From assembly GCA_023426425.1 (NCBI GenBank), contig JAFAAT010000196.1:1-16774 (forward strand): a DNA stretch of 16,774 bases, read 5' to 3'. This DNA comes from Bacteroidota bacterium. GTDB lineage: Bacteria > Bacteroidota > Bacteroidia > Chitinophagales > Chitinophagaceae. Below are positions 14,212 through 16,774 of the stretch, piece after piece. The notes below the pieces were generated by a model. That model was not told the DNA's origin. It saw only the letters and a program-made list of their open reading frames with translations, and searched no databases. Both the position numbers and the translations under genes were made by a program. Within the stretch, counting starts at the first letter, position 1. Each line of letters opens with the position of its first letter.

Positions 14212-15435
14212 TCACCTCTCCACGAAATCCAGATCCTTCCCAAACGTCTCCTCTGTCGCCATTGCAGACAGAACTGATATCATCATCACTACAGCACCCG
14301 TGGTGGCCGCCGCAGCAGTATAGGATTGAAAGCCCTGCAACCACCCGAACAGCAAAGCAATAAGCGGCAATGAGCCTCTCACCATATTTGGCACCGTAGT
14401 CGCAGCCGTAGCCCTGAGATTCGTCCCAAAATGCTCGGCAGCCATGGTCACAAATATGGCCCAAAAGCCAGTGCCAAATCCCAATAACGCACAGATCGCA
14501 TACATACCCGCGGCCGTTCCATTCTCCTGCCTGAAATACAGCACCATCCCCAGCGCCGTAATCCCATAAAACACATATAGCGCCCTCTTCCTGCTCCGCA
14601 ATGCCTGACTCAACAAGCCAATAGCCACATCCCCAATTGCAATCGCCACGTAGGCTACCATCACAGACTTCGCCGGATCAATAGGCTCCTCAATCCCAAA
14701 AGCTTTTCCAAACTCCCTGGAAAAAGACACCAGAATCCCAATCGCAAACCACGTAGGCAAACCAATCAGAATACTCAGCATATACTTCCTAAACCGGCCC
14801 CAGTTATTGAAAAACATTAAAAAATTTCCCTTCGCCACCTCCAGGTGCTGAATGCTCTTAAACATGCCAGACTCAAACACGCTCATTCTCAACACTAACA
14901 GCGATAACCCCAGCCCTCCACCAATAAAATAACAGGTACGCCAGGAAAACACCTGCGCAATAAAATAAGCCACCACCGCCCCGGTTAAACCAATCCCCGC
15001 CACCAGCGAGGTCGCCACTCCTCTCTTCTCCTTCGAAATAAGCTCACTCACCAGCGTAATACCCGCTCCAAGCTCTCCCGCTAACCCAATCCCCGCAATG
15101 AATCTACACCACGCATATTGCTCCGGTGTCTGCACAAAGCCATTCGCAACGTTCGCCAGGGAGTACAACAGGATCGACCCAAACAACACACTCAACCGGC
15201 CTTTCTTGTCGCCAAGCATTCCCCACAAAATACCTCCTAACAGCAACCCCGTCATCTGAAAATTCGCAATCCTCAACCCAATATTGCGCATATCTTCATC
15301 ACCAAGCCCCATCGATGTCAGGCTCGGCACCCGCACTATAAAAAACAACAGCAGATCATAGATGTCTACAAAATAGCCAAGCGCCGCAACAATCACCGGA
15401 ATGCTAAATATGGAGTACTGCTTCTCTTCAGACAT
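14212..15435 (-). CDS. MFS transporter, metabolite:H+ symporter-like
   Basis: The 407-residue inner-membrane protein has about 12 hydrophobic segments. The first carries an aspartate pair (YFVDIYDLLLFF, 21-32), as in sugar/acid symporters of the major facilitator superfamily. The loop between helices 2 and 3 holds the MFS signature GDKKGR (75-80). RFIAGIGLAGELGAGITLVSE (111-131) and the downstream KEKRG resemble the metabolite:H+ symporter branch. The substrate cannot be told, and no catabolic genes flank it. The ATG at 15435 is preferred to a GTG at 15453 because the extra MGQKTF has no family support. Genes on either side face away or converge, so it is probably transcribed alone. Confidence 0.88.
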   Translation of the reverse strand: MSEEKQYSIFSIPVIVAALGYFVDIYDLLLFFIVRVPSLTSMGLGDEDMRNIGLRIANFQMTGLLLGGILWGMLGDKKGRLSVLFGSILLYSLANVANGFVQTPEQYAWCRFIAGIGLAGELGAGITLVSELISKEKRGVATSLVAGIGLTGAVVAYFIAQVFSWRTCYFIGGGLGLSLLVLRMSVFESGMFKSIQHLEVAKGNFLMFFNNWGRFRKYMLSILIGLPTWFAIGILVSFSREFGKAFGIEEPIDPAKSVMVAYVAIAIGDVAIGLLSQALRSRKRALYVFYGITALGMVLYFRQENGTAAGMYAICALLGFGTGFWAIFVTMAAEHFGTNLRATAATTVPNMVRGSLPLIALLFGWLQGFQSYTAAAATTGAVVMMISVLSAMATEETFGKDLDFVER

Positions 15436-15471
15436 GAACGTTTTTTGCCCCACAAGAAAGGGAAAAAACTA

Positions 15472-15500
15472 TAAAATTACCAGCCTCTACCATTCCGCAA
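15472..15500 (-). promoter_or_regulatory. Candidate promoter of the MFS gene
   Basis: On the minus strand TTG (15500-15498) is followed after 18 bases by TAATTTTA (15479-15472), one base from TAnnTTTG. The leader to the ATG at 15435 would be about 30 bases. The spacer is one base shorter than usual. Confidence 0.4.
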
Positions 15501-15592
15501 CTTTTGATACTCTTAACATTTCCAGTCTGTTACTGGTTCGGTTTTTAAAAGATTAGTACTGAAGACAATTTTAAAACCTAAAACGAAGAGCT

Positions 15593-15886
15593 ATGGATAT
15601 GACGAAAAATCTCACGACGATTAGAAGGAATATTGCGCGCGGCAACTGGAGCAACCTCCTGGATACCCGCCAGGAACAGCAACGAAGGTATCTTATGATA
15701 GCAGGTATCGTAGTAGGTTCGATCGCACTACTCACCTACCCGGCTATGCTGCTTTACAGAAGGTTTAAAAACCGTCGTAATGAAACTTCCGGAGAATCAA
15801 ATGTAAAAAGCTTTGCACCCAGCTACCGTGGTCATCACAAACCACACCACCGCAAGGCAGACGCAAACGGACATGTTCACAATTAA
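15593..15886 (+). CDS. Small single-helix membrane protein with a His-rich tail, 97 aa
   Basis: The product starts MDMTKNLTTIRRNIARGNW. It has one membrane segment at about 34-55 (LMIAGIVVGSIALLTYPAMLLY) flanked by basic residues, then a polar tail. The last 20 residues are unusually rich in histidine (GHHKPHHRKADANGHVHN, seven His), a composition that can bind divalent metals, but no known metal site is recognised. The ATG at 15593 follows an A- and G-rich stretch (ACGAAGAGCT) that could help ribosome binding; an internal ATG at 15599 is an alternative. The gene diverges from the MFS transporter over 157 bases. I do not recognise a family. Confidence 0.7.
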   Translation: MDMTKNLTTIRRNIARGNWSNLLDTRQEQQRRYLMIAGIVVGSIALLTYPAMLLYRRFKNRRNETSGESNVKSFAPSYRGHHKPHHRKADANGHVHN

Positions 15887-15946
15887 GATGTACACAGACC
15901 CGGGTGAAAACACTTTGTCCATCATCCGTAGGTTCCGATACATTGC

Positions 15947-15972
15947 ACAGGCGACCCCTCATGGTCGCCTGT
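15947..15972. terminator. Strong hairpin between convergent genes, probable terminator
   Basis: ACAGGCGACC (15947-15956) pairs perfectly with GGTCGCCTGT (15963-15972) over a CCTCAT loop. It lies 60 bases past the stop of the small membrane protein gene and 5 bases past the stop of the convergent lipoprotein gene. Neither side has a T-run, so it would be an unusual terminator or a 3'-end stabilising hairpin. Confidence 0.6.
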
Positions 15973-15977
15973 CGCCA

Positions 15978-16391
15978 TTAATTAAAGCGGATCACTTCCT
16001 TCCCCGACTCTCTTCGCACATGGCAGCAGTCCGCTCCCAGCACATACGGTTCCTCCACCACGCGCTGCCCATTCTTCATGCCCACAAACGTAAAGCTATC
16101 CACCGACTGCTTCAGCGATCCAACATAGCTATCATCCAACACCACATAATGTCCACCCTCGGCTGATTGCTGCTGCGGCTTTATGGTCTCGTTGCTCGAC
16201 TTGCGCACAGTGTACACTTCATCAAGAACTACAGGACTGCCATCCTGCTCCTGCACCTGAACAGTCACCATTGCAAACATCATGGTGCAGGCCACGTCAA
16301 CACAGGCATCTTTTTCGGGTTTATTACAGGTGCTCGCCATAAAAAATGGAGACAGGAACACCAGCATAAGTAAGATTGCACTCCGTTTCAT
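15978..16391 (-). CDS. Putative lipoprotein, 137 aa, unknown
   Basis: The first 22 residues form a lipoprotein signal peptide: basic MKR, hydrophobic SAILLMLVFLSPFF, then MASTC with the lipid-bearing cysteine at position 22. This is acceptable for Bacteroidota although the -3 residue is Ala. The mature part of about 115 residues contains CVDVACTMMFAMVTVQV (30-46), a DEVYTVRKSS strand segment and ADCCHVRRES near the end. The extra cysteines (C30, C35 and the CC pair) could form disulfides in the periplasm. I recognise no named family. It converges on the small His-tailed gene with a strong hairpin between them. A weak minus-strand -7-like TAACTTCA lies at 16410-16417. Confidence 0.75.
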   Translation of the reverse strand: MKRSAILLMLVFLSPFFMASTCNKPEKDACVDVACTMMFAMVTVQVQEQDGSPVVLDEVYTVRKSSNETIKPQQQSAEGGHYVVLDDSYVGSLKQSVDSFTFVGMKNGQRVVEEPYVLGADCCHVRRESGKEVIRFN

Positions 16392-16653
16392 AGTCAGATG
16401 TTTAGCATGTGAAGTTACGGGAGATTTTCATCACAGTCATCGCCCATCCTACCCCCTCTCCCAGGTCGCCCTCAAACCAGTTTCATCCACACCCTCCCCG
16501 GTTGAGTAATAGTTGCGCAAAAGTTACACAAAAGCCTCGCTAATGCCTCGCCATAGTTCCCCCGGCAGCGGCGGTCAGCCCCTCCAAAACACCTCAGAAT
16601 ACCTCATGATTCCCTAACTTACCTCCGGTTCGAAATTTATAACAAAGCATATC

Positions 16654-16774
16654 ATGGAAATCATTCTCGAAAACAAAGACAAGACCGGCCGCTTTCACAC
16701 CCCCGACGACCTCGCCGAAATCGTCTTCGAAACGCAGGAACCCGTTATCACCATCCTGCACACCAATGTAGATT
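16654..16774 (+). CDS. Start of an unknown gene (3' truncated by the window edge)
   Basis: The last 121 bases open with ATG and read 40 codons without a stop, beginning MEIILENKDKTGRFHTPDDL and ending ITILHTNVD. Codon use, with mostly C in third position, resembles coding sequence in the neighbouring genes. The piece is too short to name a family. An AT-rich stretch (AAATTTATAACAAAG) precedes it and could hold its promoter, but no TAnnTTTG box is clear. Confidence 0.6.
   Translation, partial: MEIILENKDKTGRFHTPDDLAEIVFETQEPVITILHTNVD

Noticed and set aside
16392..16653. Possible short genes in the gap before the right-edge gene
   Set aside because: Open frames here are short, overlap the lipoprotein's 5' region, and lack coding character. 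Only a small GCCTCG direct repeat was noticed.

Overview
The window looks like ordinary chromosome from a Bacteroidota bacterium, most likely a Chitinophagaceae/Chitinophaga relative. The evidence is a type IX secretion (Por) sorting domain, -7 boxes of the Bacteroidota form TAnnTTTG (TATCTTTG three times), almost no Shine-Dalgarno sites, a Bacteroidota-type RicT/PSP1 protein and a RecQ with a long C-terminal extension. The genus is an inference. I see no transposase, integrase, phage gene, tRNA, rRNA or CRISPR array.

Layout. 1-632: 3' end of a secreted T9SS cargo gene with a strong terminator. 633-1062: gene-free stretch ending in a good promoter for an unrecognised 317-residue protein (1063-2016). 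2017-2180: convergent gap with two 20-bp perfect palindromes. 2181-5577, minus strand: sdaA (Fe-S L-serine dehydratase) downstream of sppA (membrane protease), separated by a TTGACAATT repeat cluster. From the region shared with sppA, folK (folate synthesis) and a deoxynucleoside kinase read rightwards, then a terminator, then recQ. 9381-10320, minus strand: a two-gene unit of a one-helix membrane protein and a YetF/DUF421 membrane protein. Diverging from it are a LiaF-like four-helix membrane protein, a small membrane protein and a DinB-fold protein, closed by a bidirectional terminator.

The right third holds a RicT/PSP1 homologue with a Cys-rich head and a Gln/Gly/Pro/Arg-rich tail, a small lipoprotein-like gene, an MFS transporter, a small His-tailed membrane protein, a lipoprotein, and the first 40 codons of an unknown gene at the right edge.

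Functionally this is mixed housekeeping (serine breakdown, folate and deoxynucleotide supply, DNA repair, RNA maturation) plus envelope proteins. I found no convincing new multi-gene system. The best leads are the palindrome pair with a matched compensatory difference, the RicT tail, the DinB-like protein lacking two metal ligands, the DUF421 partner, and a palindrome beside a likely leaderless folK promoter.
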